Shown one piece after another: positions 7,083 to 14,222 of a DNA stretch of 64,000 bases; positions within the stretch are counted from its first letter, which is position 1, and each line of letters starts with the position of its first letter. Origin of the DNA: an uncultured Spirochaetota bacterium (GTDB taxonomy: Bacteria; Spirochaetota; Spirochaetia; Treponematales; Rectinemataceae); NCBI GenBank assembly GCA_903821875.1, contig CAIJMU010000124.1:1-64000 (forward strand), read 5' to 3'. Under the pieces are notes generated by a model. It was not told where the DNA came from. It did no database searches and saw only the letters and a program-made list of their open reading frames with translations. The position numbers and the translations under genes were made by a program.

Positions 7083-8393
7083 ATGAAACTTGAACGGGGA
7101 TACTTTCAGGCCCGCGACTGTGTTTTCGGAAAAGTGACTAACTATGATGATGGGATCCTTTGCCTTGCGCGGGAATCGCTTGCGAAGGAGCTTCTCGACC
7201 TGGACGAGAATAAACACATCAAGACCCTTGAAATCGAAATCGTCAAGCCAGGAGAGGACGCGCGCATCGTACATGTACTCGATACGCTCCAGCCAGGAGT
7301 CAAGGTGGAAGGCGAGGGTGATTTCATGCCTGGCCAGCTCTGCGATCCGGTCATTGTCGGGAGTGGAAGGACCCATCTCCTTGAGAATGTGGCTGTAATG
7401 GAATGCGCGGAGCTGCCCTGGGCGGGGAAGTCTGCCCTCCTCTACGCACGGGACGCCATCGTCGACATGACTGGCCCTGCGGCGGGCTATTCTCCCTTCT
7501 CCGAGACCTTCAACCTCGTGCTTCGCATGACCATGACCGAGGGGGCCAGCGATGTCGAATACGACGAGGCTGTGCGCCATGCGGGCGTGCGTTTCGCGCG
7601 TCGTATAGGCTCGCTGCTCAAGGATCTGAAGCCCGACTGGACAGAGACCTTCGATTTTGACCTTGTGGTGGATCCCGCGCTGCCGAAGATAGCCTATGTG
7701 ACCCAGTGCCAGAACCAGGGAACCTATTCCAATACCTACCTTTATGGGAAGGAGGTGAGCAACCTCGTCCCGGCAGTGTACTCGCCCACTGAGATCATGG
7801 ATGGCTGCCTTGTCAGCGGCAACTATGTCTGGCCTTGCTTCAAGATTCCTTCCTTCATCCAGGCTAACCTGCCTGTTGTGATGGAACTGGCGCGTGAACA
7901 CGGCAAGACGGTCAATTTTGTCGGTGTGATCTTCGATCGCGGTCATAACAACTCCCACTTCGAAAAGATGCGCGTAGCCAACCTCGCGGCCGCACAGGTC
8001 AGGCGACTCGGCGCCCAGGGTGTCGTCATCTCCTGGGAGGGCGGTGGTAACGCGGCAACCGACGCCATGCTTACGCTGCAGACCTGCGAGCGCTGGGGCA
8101 TCAAGGCTGTGGCCTTTACCTTTGAGTTCGGTGGGCCCGATGGTACCGAGGGCGTCCTCCTGGTCGACGATGTGCCCGAGGCAAAATATCTGGTATCGGG
8201 TGGTTCGATCGAAAAGCCGACGACCATTCCCAGGGTAAAGCGTGTCGCAGGTGGCGATGTCCTCCGGCTTCGCAAGGAAACAGGAGGAGAGGCCGAGCCC
8301 GCTGATATAGAACGGACCCTCGACAACATCACAGCCTTCTACTGCGGCGGGAACCAGAGCGGCATCGGCAGGCTCGCAGGAGTCGGCTACTGA
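7083..8393 (+). CDS. grdE: GrdE-type component B proprotein lacking the pyruvoyl-forming Cys
   Basis: A 436-residue protein collinear with the GrdE/GrdG/GrdI proproteins of glycine, sarcosine and betaine reductase (GSGRTHLLENVAVM, VDMTGPAAGYSPFSET, SPTEIMDGCLVSGN). In characterised GrdE the precursor is cut at Asn-Cys (Cys242 in Clostridium sticklandii) and that Cys becomes the pyruvoyl cofactor that holds the amine substrate. Here the matching residue is Tyr248, in SGNYVWPC (codons AAC TAT). No shifted Asn-Cys is visible nearby. If the alignment is right, the protein is not processed and cannot form a Schiff base. It starts 10 bases after grdB and overlaps trxB by one base. The family call is firm; the consequence is inference. 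Confidence 0.9.
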   Translation: MKLERGYFQARDCVFGKVTNYDDGILCLARESLAKELLDLDENKHIKTLEIEIVKPGEDARIVHVLDTLQPGVKVEGEGDFMPGQLCDPVIVGSGRTHLLENVAVMECAELPWAGKSALLYARDAIVDMTGPAAGYSPFSETFNLVLRMTMTEGASDVEYDEAVRHAGVRFARRIGSLLKDLKPDWTETFDFDLVVDPALPKIAYVTQCQNQGTYSNTYLYGKEVSNLVPAVYSPTEIMDGCLVSGNYVWPCFKIPSFIQANLPVVMELAREHGKTVNFVGVIFDRGHNNSHFEKMRVANLAAAQVRRLGAQGVVISWEGGGNAATDAMLTLQTCERWGIKAVAFTFEFGGPDGTEGVLLVDDVPEAKYLVSGGSIEKPTTIPRVKRVAGGDVLRLRKETGGEAEPADIERTLDNITAFYCGGNQSGIGRLAGVGY

Positions 8394-9562
8394 TGGAGCT
8401 CTTCGATATCGTGATCATCGGGGCCGGTTCTGGTGGCCTATCCGCAGCGGTATACGCGGCGCGGGCCAAGCGGTCGACGCTTATACTGGACCGAAAGCGG
8501 CCCGGTGGGCAGGCGGCGACCACAGAGAAGATGGAAAACTACCCCGGCTTCCCAGGCGGCATCGGTGGGCGCGAGCTTATGGACCGCTTCCGGGACCATG
8601 CCAAGGAGATGGGCGCACGAGTCGAGCAGGCCGAGGTCATTGGATTCGGGGAAGAAGATGGGAACTATGTCATCCGCACAAGGAAGGGCGTGAGCTACGG
8701 GGCCAGGAGCATCATCCTTGCACCGGGCAGCGAGCCACGGAAGCTGGGCATCCCAGGGGAAGCCGACTACTCAGGTCGGGGCGTCTCCTACTGCGCGACC
8801 TGCGATGCGGAGCTTTTCGAGGGCGGCACGGTTGTCGTAATAGGTTCAGGTGAGACAGCTGTGGAGGAGGCAGGCTACATCAGCCGCTTCGCCGACAAGG
8901 TTGTCATGATCGTTGCCCATGACGAGGGTATCCTGACCTGCAACCGTACCCAGGCTGAGACGGCACTCGCCAATCCCAAACTCATCTGGAAGTGGAACCG
9001 CTCCACGCTTGCCATAGAGGGTGGAGAGACGGTGGAAGCTGTTCGTGTCAGGAACCTCAAAACCAATATGGAAGAACGGATTACTTGCGACGGAGTCTTC
9101 CTTTTTGTAGGAACTGTGCCTCAGACAGCCTTCCTCGGGGGCTTTGTCGAGACGCTCAAGGGCTATATTCCAACTGATGAGAAGATGGAAACGAACCGGC
9201 AACTTGTTTTCGCGGCTGGAGACGTCCGCGTGAAAAACCTCAGGCAGGTCGTCACTGCAGCCTCGGATGGCGCCATAGCGGCCTACTTCGCCGATCGTGA
9301 ACTCACCGAGAGGGAGGACTTCTCGAAGGCCGTGAAGCGCGCTGGACATAATTACCTCCTGTACTTCTACTCCCCCTCGGTGCAGCAGAGTCTCGACCTG
9401 GTTCCCGCTGCGGAGAGGAAGGCAGAGGCTCTCGGGCTGTCCCTGATCAAGCTGCATGCGCTCAAGTTCGGCACTGTCGCCGCACGCTACGAGGTGAAGG
9501 CTGCTCCCTGCCTCCTCCGGGTAGAGGGAGAAAATAAAGTCGAGACTATTACGGAGTTCTAG
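8393..9562 (+). CDS. trxB: NAD(P)H-thioredoxin reductase with a C-terminal thioredoxin-like domain
   Basis: A flavoprotein that reduces the operon's thioredoxin. The FAD fold GAGSGGLSAAVYAAR lies near residues 10-24, the active-site pair is C134-A-T-C137, and the nucleotide-binding motif is GSGETAVEEAGY. The body (about 1-310) matches low-molecular-weight TrxR. The remaining ~80 residues look like a thioredoxin fold: YLLYFYSPSVQQ, then VAARYEVKAAPCLLRVEGENKV. The usual CxxC position reads S-V-Q-Q, so this domain cannot itself do thiol exchange. The start overlaps the grdE stop. TrxB and Trx genes are normal members of grd operons, where they recycle the oxidised selenoproteins. Confidence 0.92.
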   Translation: MELFDIVIIGAGSGGLSAAVYAARAKRSTLILDRKRPGGQAATTEKMENYPGFPGGIGGRELMDRFRDHAKEMGARVEQAEVIGFGEEDGNYVIRTRKGVSYGARSIILAPGSEPRKLGIPGEADYSGRGVSYCATCDAELFEGGTVVVIGSGETAVEEAGYISRFADKVVMIVAHDEGILTCNRTQAETALANPKLIWKWNRSTLAIEGGETVEAVRVRNLKTNMEERITCDGVFLFVGTVPQTAFLGGFVETLKGYIPTDEKMETNRQLVFAAGDVRVKNLRQVVTAASDGAIAAYFADRELTEREDFSKAVKRAGHNYLLYFYSPSVQQSLDLVPAAERKAEALGLSLIKLHALKFGTVAARYEVKAAPCLLRVEGENKVETITEF

Positions 9563-9596
9563 AATTCGCATCACAGGATGGAAGGAGGTGATACGC

Positions 9597-10055
9597 ATGT
9601 TGGACGGAAAGAAGATCGTTGTACTTGGCGATCGCGATGGAATCCCCGGACAGGCCATTGAGGCTTGCCTGGCTGGCAAGGACCTGGAGGTCGTTTTCTC
9701 CGTTACTTCCTGCTTTGTTTGAACGTCCGCGGGTGCAATGGACCTTGAGAACCAGAAGAGGGTTCTCGATCTGGCGGAACTGCACGGCAAGGAGAACATC
9801 GTTGTTCTCTTAGGTGGAGCAGACGCAGAGGCGAGCGGCATGATTGCGGAGACAGTGATCTCCGGCGACCCCGCCTTCGCAGGTGCATTGACAGGAGTCC
9901 AGTTGGGACTCGCGACGTATCATGTTCTCGAATCCGAGATCAAGCAGGAAATCGATGCTGGCTTGTACGAAAGCAACATCGGCATGATGGAGATGGTTCT
10001 TCCTGTGGAGGAGATCATCAAGGAAGTGTCGTCCTTCCGCAATAAGGGCCCATGA
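9597..10055 (+). CDS. grdA: Selenoprotein A of the Grd reductase complex (Sec at codon 42)
   Basis: GrdA is the small carrier whose selenocysteine accepts the carboxymethyl-type group from component B and delivers it to component C. The ATG follows a near-perfect AAGGAGGTGAT site. The in-frame TGA is at 9720-9722 within T-S-C-F-V-Sec-T-S-A-G-A-M-D-L-E, the diagnostic GrdA motif (the literature numbers this Sec about 44). The frame then continues to 10055, giving 152 residues against about 155 in known GrdA. An ORF starting at 9738 is only its post-UGA part. Its position between trxB and trxA is the classical grd arrangement. Confidence 0.96.
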
Positions 10056-10077
10056 AGGGTGTTGGCAGGGGAGCGGG

Positions 10078-10398
10078 ATGAAAGAGCTCGACAAGGACAA
10101 TTTTGACGAGGCGGTGCTGGCCCACAAGGGGCTGTACCTGGTGGATTTCTGGGGAAGTACCTGCGAAGAATGCCTGGCGATGATGCCTGAGATCGAGGCG
10201 CTGGCGACAGCTCTGGATGGCCAGGTCGAGTTCGGAAAGGTAAATATCCAGGGGAACAGGCGTCTGGCCATGCGGGAAAAGGTACTGGGAGTACCGACGA
10301 TCCTCATATACAAGGATGGGATAAAAACCGCCACCTTCACGAAGGAATTCACCGCTGACGAGGTCAGGTCCGCTGTCGAGGAGCTTCGGCTTGGCTGA
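10078..10398 (+). CDS. trxA: Thioredoxin with a CEEC active site
   Basis: A 106-residue thioredoxin fold: VDFWGST, then C29-E-E-C32, and the cis-Pro loop VPTILIYKDG. The usual CGPC pair is replaced by CEEC, a variation typical of grd-operon thioredoxins, which mainly re-reduce GrdA and GrdB. It starts with a good ribosome site (AGGGGAGCGGG) 23 bases after grdA. Its last eight bases overlap the TTG start of the grdCD fusion. Confidence 0.92.
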   Translation: MKELDKDNFDEAVLAHKGLYLVDFWGSTCEECLAMMPEIEALATALDGQVEFGKVNIQGNRRLAMREKVLGVPTILIYKDGIKTATFTKEFTADEVRSAVEELRLG

Positions 10399-12991
10399 AA
10401 GGAATGCCGTGATCACGGCATGCTCGTATGGCCTCTTTCATGCTCCCTATTTTTCCCAGGAGCACGGGACGACGCCGGAGGCAGAACGATCCGCCAATCC
10501 CGGCTCTGCATTTCTCACTGCGCTGCCGTCATCGATGCGCAGCTTTGATCAGGTCGTGGCCTATCCGCCCAATCAGGCCTTTATCGGCAATCTCGACCCG
10601 CGCACGCTGCCGGCGAAACCCTGGCACACTGTGCCGCAGGGCGATGCCGAGTCTGGCGGTAGCCTTGGCCGGATCGTCGGGGAGGAAGTCCTCTATGCGC
10701 TCATCAAGTATTCCGATGCCTTCGATCTCGTAGTAATTAGCTCTGACTTTCGCGACGAAGCCCTTGCGATCTTCGCAGGTGACGAGGCTCTGGCAGGGGC
10801 AGACCCTTCGAGATTCAAGGAGGGAGTTGCTGCGCCGACCCTTGAAAAGCTCGTCGCCGATGGAGCCCTTCCTCTCATCTCCGGGGGGCGGGTTCTGGGC
10901 TGTGTCAAGTCGGCTCACCCGACCGACCTCAATCTAGGCGCGCATACAATCCTCGAGAATCTGGCCTGCAAGGCGACTGGTGTCTACGCGCTCCGTCGTC
11001 TCCTCGTCGACAATCGCATCGATCCCAAGGCTGTCGACTATATCATCGAGACCTCCGAGGAAGCCTGCGGGGATGCCAACCAGCGTGGAGGCGGGAATTT
11101 CGCAAAGGCCATCGGTGAGCTTTGCGGGCTTGCCAATGCCACGGGTTGCGACCTCAGGTCCTTTTGCGCTGGACCCGCACACGGATTGGTCCATGCTTCT
11201 GCGATGGTATCGGCGGGGACTGCGCGACGTGTCGTAGTTGTGGCCGGAGGGACTACCGCCAAGCTGGCCATGAACGCGAAGCGTCACATCGAGAAGGGTT
11301 TTCCTGTCCTTGAAGACTGCATGGCATCTTTTGCATTCATTGTCGACGGCGAGGCGGATGAGGGTCTTCTGATACGCGACAAGGTCGTGGGAATGCATAA
11401 GATCGGCTCAGGTTCTTCGCCGCAGGCAGTGATCCAGGACCTTGTCGTTGACCCCCTCGCACGGGCGGGACTCAGGCTCTCCGACATCGACGCGTATGCG
11501 CCCGAGTTGCAGAACTCGGAGATCACCGAAGCAGGTGGAGCGGGCAACGTGACGCTTGCCAACCTCAAGATGATAGCGGCCATGGCGGTGATGAAGGGTG
11601 AGATCGCGAAGACTGACATGGATGCCTTTATCGCAGCCCACGGCCTTCCCGGCTGGGCGCCGACCCAGGGTCATATCCCCTCTGGCGTGCCTGCCCTCGG
11701 ATGGTTCTTGAAGTGGGCCAGGGAGGGCAGCTTCTCGAAGGGCCTCCTGATGGGGAAGGGGAGCCTCTTCCTTGGGCGCATGACGGGACTCTTCGACGGG
11801 GTATCGGTGCTGCTCGAAGCATGGAAGCGGGAAGCGTCCGAGGCCGGATCCATGGGCCACGATGCTTTAGAGTCGGCGAAAATAGCAATTGGATTGACTA
11901 TCCCAGGTTCGGAGGGGGGTAGGGCGGAGCTCCTCCGCGGAGCCGCAGAAGCCGTCCGTGCCGACGGAACTCTCGAGGTCGTTCTGTTCGGCGATACCGG
12001 GAGTACTGGAGATGATGATCCTTCCGGCACAGGACTGGAGATGGCGAGAAGCGAGATGGAAAAGGCCCTTGCTGCCGGTACTATCAGAGCAGCGGTGACC
12101 TTCCATCATCCCTTTCCGATCGGTGTCGCCACGGTTGGCCACATGAAGGCTCCCGGCAATGGGCGAGACCTTTTCATCGCGAGCACTACGGGAGCCTCAT
12201 CCACCGACCGCGTCGAAGCCCTCGTTCTCAACGCAATCTCAGGTTTAGCCGTTGCGAAGGCCTTCGGGATTTCGCGCCCCAGTCTCGGGCTTCTCAACCT
12301 CGAAGGAGCGCCCCGGGCCTTGGCTATCCTGCGCGAACTCTGCACTGGTGGCTTCGCAATCGATTTTGGAGCCTCGGTAAGGGGAGCTGGCGCTTCGACG
12401 GGCGAGGGAGAAAGCCTCCTTCGGGGCAACGACATCCTGGCAGGGACGGTGGATGTCCTCGTCTGCGATTCACTGACGGGCAATGCCATCATGAAGCTGC
12501 TGGCGAGCTTCAGTACAGCCGGGAGGATCGAAGTGGCTGGGAGCGGCTATGGCCCCGGCGTCGGGCCTGCTGCGCCTGCGATAGCTATCATCTCGCGGAC
12601 AACTGCCGCGCCAGTCGTTGCCAACGCGATTGCCCTGATGGCGCGCATGGATCGCGGTGGCCTCGGGAAGATCTATGCTGAACTGCGGACCGATGCCGAG
12701 CGCTCAGGGCTCTCGAGATTGCTTTCACTCAAGATGAAGCGGAGCGGAGGAGGGCTTTCGGGAGGGCAGGGTCCGACCGCACTGCCAGCGAAAAAACCCG
12801 TCCAGCATGGAATCGAGGGTATCGATGTTGGAGAGCTTGAAGAGGCGATCGCGGCCCTCCAGGCTGAGGGCATTTATTGCGAAGCGGGCATGGGCTGCAC
12901 AGGGCCTGTCGTGATGGTTTCCGAAGAAGATGCCGCCCCTGCGGCAGCTTATCTGATCAAAGGCAAGTTCATCGGGGACAGAGAGTCATGA
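10391..12991 (+). CDS. grdC-grdD: Fused component C (GrdC-GrdD) of the Grd reductase complex
   Basis: Component C turns the Se-carboxymethyl group on GrdA into an acyl thioester and then an acyl phosphate (acetyl phosphate for glycine reductase). Residues 1 to about 475 match GrdC, the beta subunit with a thiolase/KAS-like fold (EEACGDANQRGGGNFAKAIG, GSGSSPQAVI, GHIPSGVP). Residues from about 490 to 866 match GrdD, the alpha subunit (PIGVATVGHMKAPG, CDSLTGNAIMK). GrdD's acyl-carrying cysteine is kept at Cys836 in GMGCTGP. Usually these are two genes of about 510 and 385 residues. Start is TTG 10391, eight bases after GAGGAG, overlapping trxA. Retained Cys836 implies an acyl-phosphate product. 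Confidence 0.93.
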   Translation: MAERNAVITACSYGLFHAPYFSQEHGTTPEAERSANPGSAFLTALPSSMRSFDQVVAYPPNQAFIGNLDPRTLPAKPWHTVPQGDAESGGSLGRIVGEEVLYALIKYSDAFDLVVISSDFRDEALAIFAGDEALAGADPSRFKEGVAAPTLEKLVADGALPLISGGRVLGCVKSAHPTDLNLGAHTILENLACKATGVYALRRLLVDNRIDPKAVDYIIETSEEACGDANQRGGGNFAKAIGELCGLANATGCDLRSFCAGPAHGLVHASAMVSAGTARRVVVVAGGTTAKLAMNAKRHIEKGFPVLEDCMASFAFIVDGEADEGLLIRDKVVGMHKIGSGSSPQAVIQDLVVDPLARAGLRLSDIDAYAPELQNSEITEAGGAGNVTLANLKMIAAMAVMKGEIAKTDMDAFIAAHGLPGWAPTQGHIPSGVPALGWFLKWAREGSFSKGLLMGKGSLFLGRMTGLFDGVSVLLEAWKREASEAGSMGHDALESAKIAIGLTIPGSEGGRAELLRGAAEAVRADGTLEVVLFGDTGSTGDDDPSGTGLEMARSEMEKALAAGTIRAAVTFHHPFPIGVATVGHMKAPGNGRDLFIASTTGASSTDRVEALVLNAISGLAVAKAFGISRPSLGLLNLEGAPRALAILRELCTGGFAIDFGASVRGAGASTGEGESLLRGNDILAGTVDVLVCDSLTGNAIMKLLASFSTAGRIEVAGSGYGPGVGPAAPAIAIISRTTAAPVVANAIALMARMDRGGLGKIYAELRTDAERSGLSRLLSLKMKRSGGGLSGGQGPTALPAKKPVQHGIEGIDVGELEEAIAALQAEGIYCEAGMGCTGPVVMVSEEDAAPAAAYLIKGKFIGDRES

Positions 12992-13055
12992 TGGCTCGCA
13001 TCCCACTATCGCCCAGGCCGGGAATTGGTCCCGACTGGGTTCAATTAGGTCCAAC

Positions 13056-13070
13056 GGCTTTGTCAAAGCC
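13056..13070 (+). other. Small stem-loop between grdCD and the BMP gene
   Basis: GGCTTTG-T-CAAAGCC; sterically this forms a GGCT/AGCC stem with a seven-base loop. A short T-run follows only at about 13080. It may be a weak terminator or attenuator in the 107-base gap, so the transporter genes might still be read from the grd promoter. Confidence 0.3.
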
Positions 13071-13098
13071 GGCATCAAGGTTTTTCGTGGAGGAAGCT

Positions 13099-14112
13099 AT
13101 GAGAAATGGATTTGTGCGCATCCTGGTCGCGCTGTTCGTGGCGTTGCTGGCTGTTCCGGCATTGACCGCAGCGCCGCTGAACGTCGCGGTCTTCATTCCG
13201 GGTGTTGTGGCCGGAAGCCCGACCTACGAGCAGATAGTGGCGGCAGCCGACAAGATGGCGGCTGCCGGCTCCATCACCTCGAAGGTAGTCGAGGGCGGTT
13301 TCAACCAGGCGGACTGGCCCGAGAAGGTTACCTCGCTGGCGGCGACGGGCAGCTATGACCTGATCCTTACCACCAACCCCTCGATGCCTGGCATCTGTGC
13401 AGACGTTGCAAAGGATTTCCCCAGTCAGAAGTTTGCGGTCGTGGACGGCATGCTCGCGGGAAATGCGCAGATCTACACCCTTCTCTACAACCAGGTCGAG
13501 CAGGGCTACTTTGCCGGCTACCTTGCCGGCCTCGTCACCAAGAGCACGATGAAGGGCGCCAACAAGGATCTCAAGGTCGGAGCCATCGTCGCCCAGGAGT
13601 ACCCGGCCCTCACCGTAGAAATGATCCCCGGCTACACGCAGGGCTTCAAGGCCATCGATTCCAAGATCACCCTCGATTATCGAATTGTGGGTAACTGGTA
13701 CGATGCCACCAAAGGCGCTGACCTTGCCAACAGCATGTTCGACTCCGGTGTCGATGTGATCCTTTGCATAGCCGGTGGCGCTGGACAGGGTGTAATCAAG
13801 GCAGCCCAGGATCGGGGCAAGTATGTCATCTACTTCGACGCCGACCTCTACAGCCTCGCGCCGAATACGATCGTCGGCTGTGCTACCCTCGACCAGGCGC
13901 GAGCCACGACCGAGGTCCTCAAGAAGGCCATTGCAGGTAGCCTGCCCTATGGCACGGCAGACATTGTGGCCACAAAGGACGGTTACGTCGATTTTGCCGA
14001 CAAGAACCCCCTCTACACCAAAGCGGTCACTAAGGATGTCCTGGACAAGATGGCCGTAATGCTGAAGCAGTTCCGCACTGGGGCAAAATCGCTGCCTGTT
14101 CCGAAGATGTAA
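13099..14112 (+). CDS. BMP-family (PnrA/Med-like) periplasmic substrate-binding protein
   Basis: A 337-residue ABC-importer receptor. The signal peptide is MRNGFVRILVALFVALLAVPALTA with likely cleavage at ALTA-A. There is no lipobox cysteine, unlike many spirochaetal or Gram-positive members, so it is probably soluble in the periplasm. The body has the BMP pattern (YEQIVAAADKM, DLILTTNPSM, EQGYFAGYLAGL, GNWYDATKGADLANSMFDSGVDVILCIAGG). Known BMP proteins bind purine nucleosides, riboflavin or related ribosides. Start ATG 13099 follows GGAGGA; earlier in-frame ATGs lack a signal peptide. ATPase and two permease genes follow, so the substrate of the Grd-linked pathway may be nucleoside-like or sugar-like. 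Confidence 0.92.
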   Translation: MRNGFVRILVALFVALLAVPALTAAPLNVAVFIPGVVAGSPTYEQIVAAADKMAAAGSITSKVVEGGFNQADWPEKVTSLAATGSYDLILTTNPSMPGICADVAKDFPSQKFAVVDGMLAGNAQIYTLLYNQVEQGYFAGYLAGLVTKSTMKGANKDLKVGAIVAQEYPALTVEMIPGYTQGFKAIDSKITLDYRIVGNWYDATKGADLANSMFDSGVDVILCIAGGAGQGVIKAAQDRGKYVIYFDADLYSLAPNTIVGCATLDQARATTEVLKKAIAGSLPYGTADIVATKDGYVDFADKNPLYTKAVTKDVLDKMAVMLKQFRTGAKSLPVPKM

Positions 14113-14121
14113 GGTATATAG

Positions 14122-14147
14122 CCGACCCGGCAGGCCTGCCGGATCGG
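14122..14147 (+). other. Stem-loop after the binding-protein gene
   Basis: CCGGCAGGCCTGCCGG (14127-14142), a perfect palindrome, is flanked by CCGA and TCGG that extend the stem. There is no T-run. Such hairpins after binding-protein genes commonly stabilise upstream mRNA so the receptor is made in excess. A related CCGGCAGGCCTGCC occurs at 3807-3820. Confidence 0.55.
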
Positions 14148-14222
14148 CGGCGAGGTGCAGGCGCTTGCCCCCCACGGGTGGATGGCGCCTGCGCCTTGCG
14201 ACACTTCATGTGTGAGGATTCG

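Noticed and set aside
9738-10055. Independent 105-residue gene starting MDLENQKRV
   Set aside because: It is the part of grdA after the Sec codon; the true start at 9597 has a near-perfect ribosome site.
12877-13098. Upstream extension of the BMP protein by 74 residues
   Set aside because: The extension overlaps grdCD, has no protein-like character, and would remove the signal peptide from the N-terminus.
12992-13098. Glycine riboswitch before the importer or the grd operon
   Set aside because: I looked for paired glycine-aptamer cores here and in 3643-5749 and saw none; only operators and small hairpins are present.
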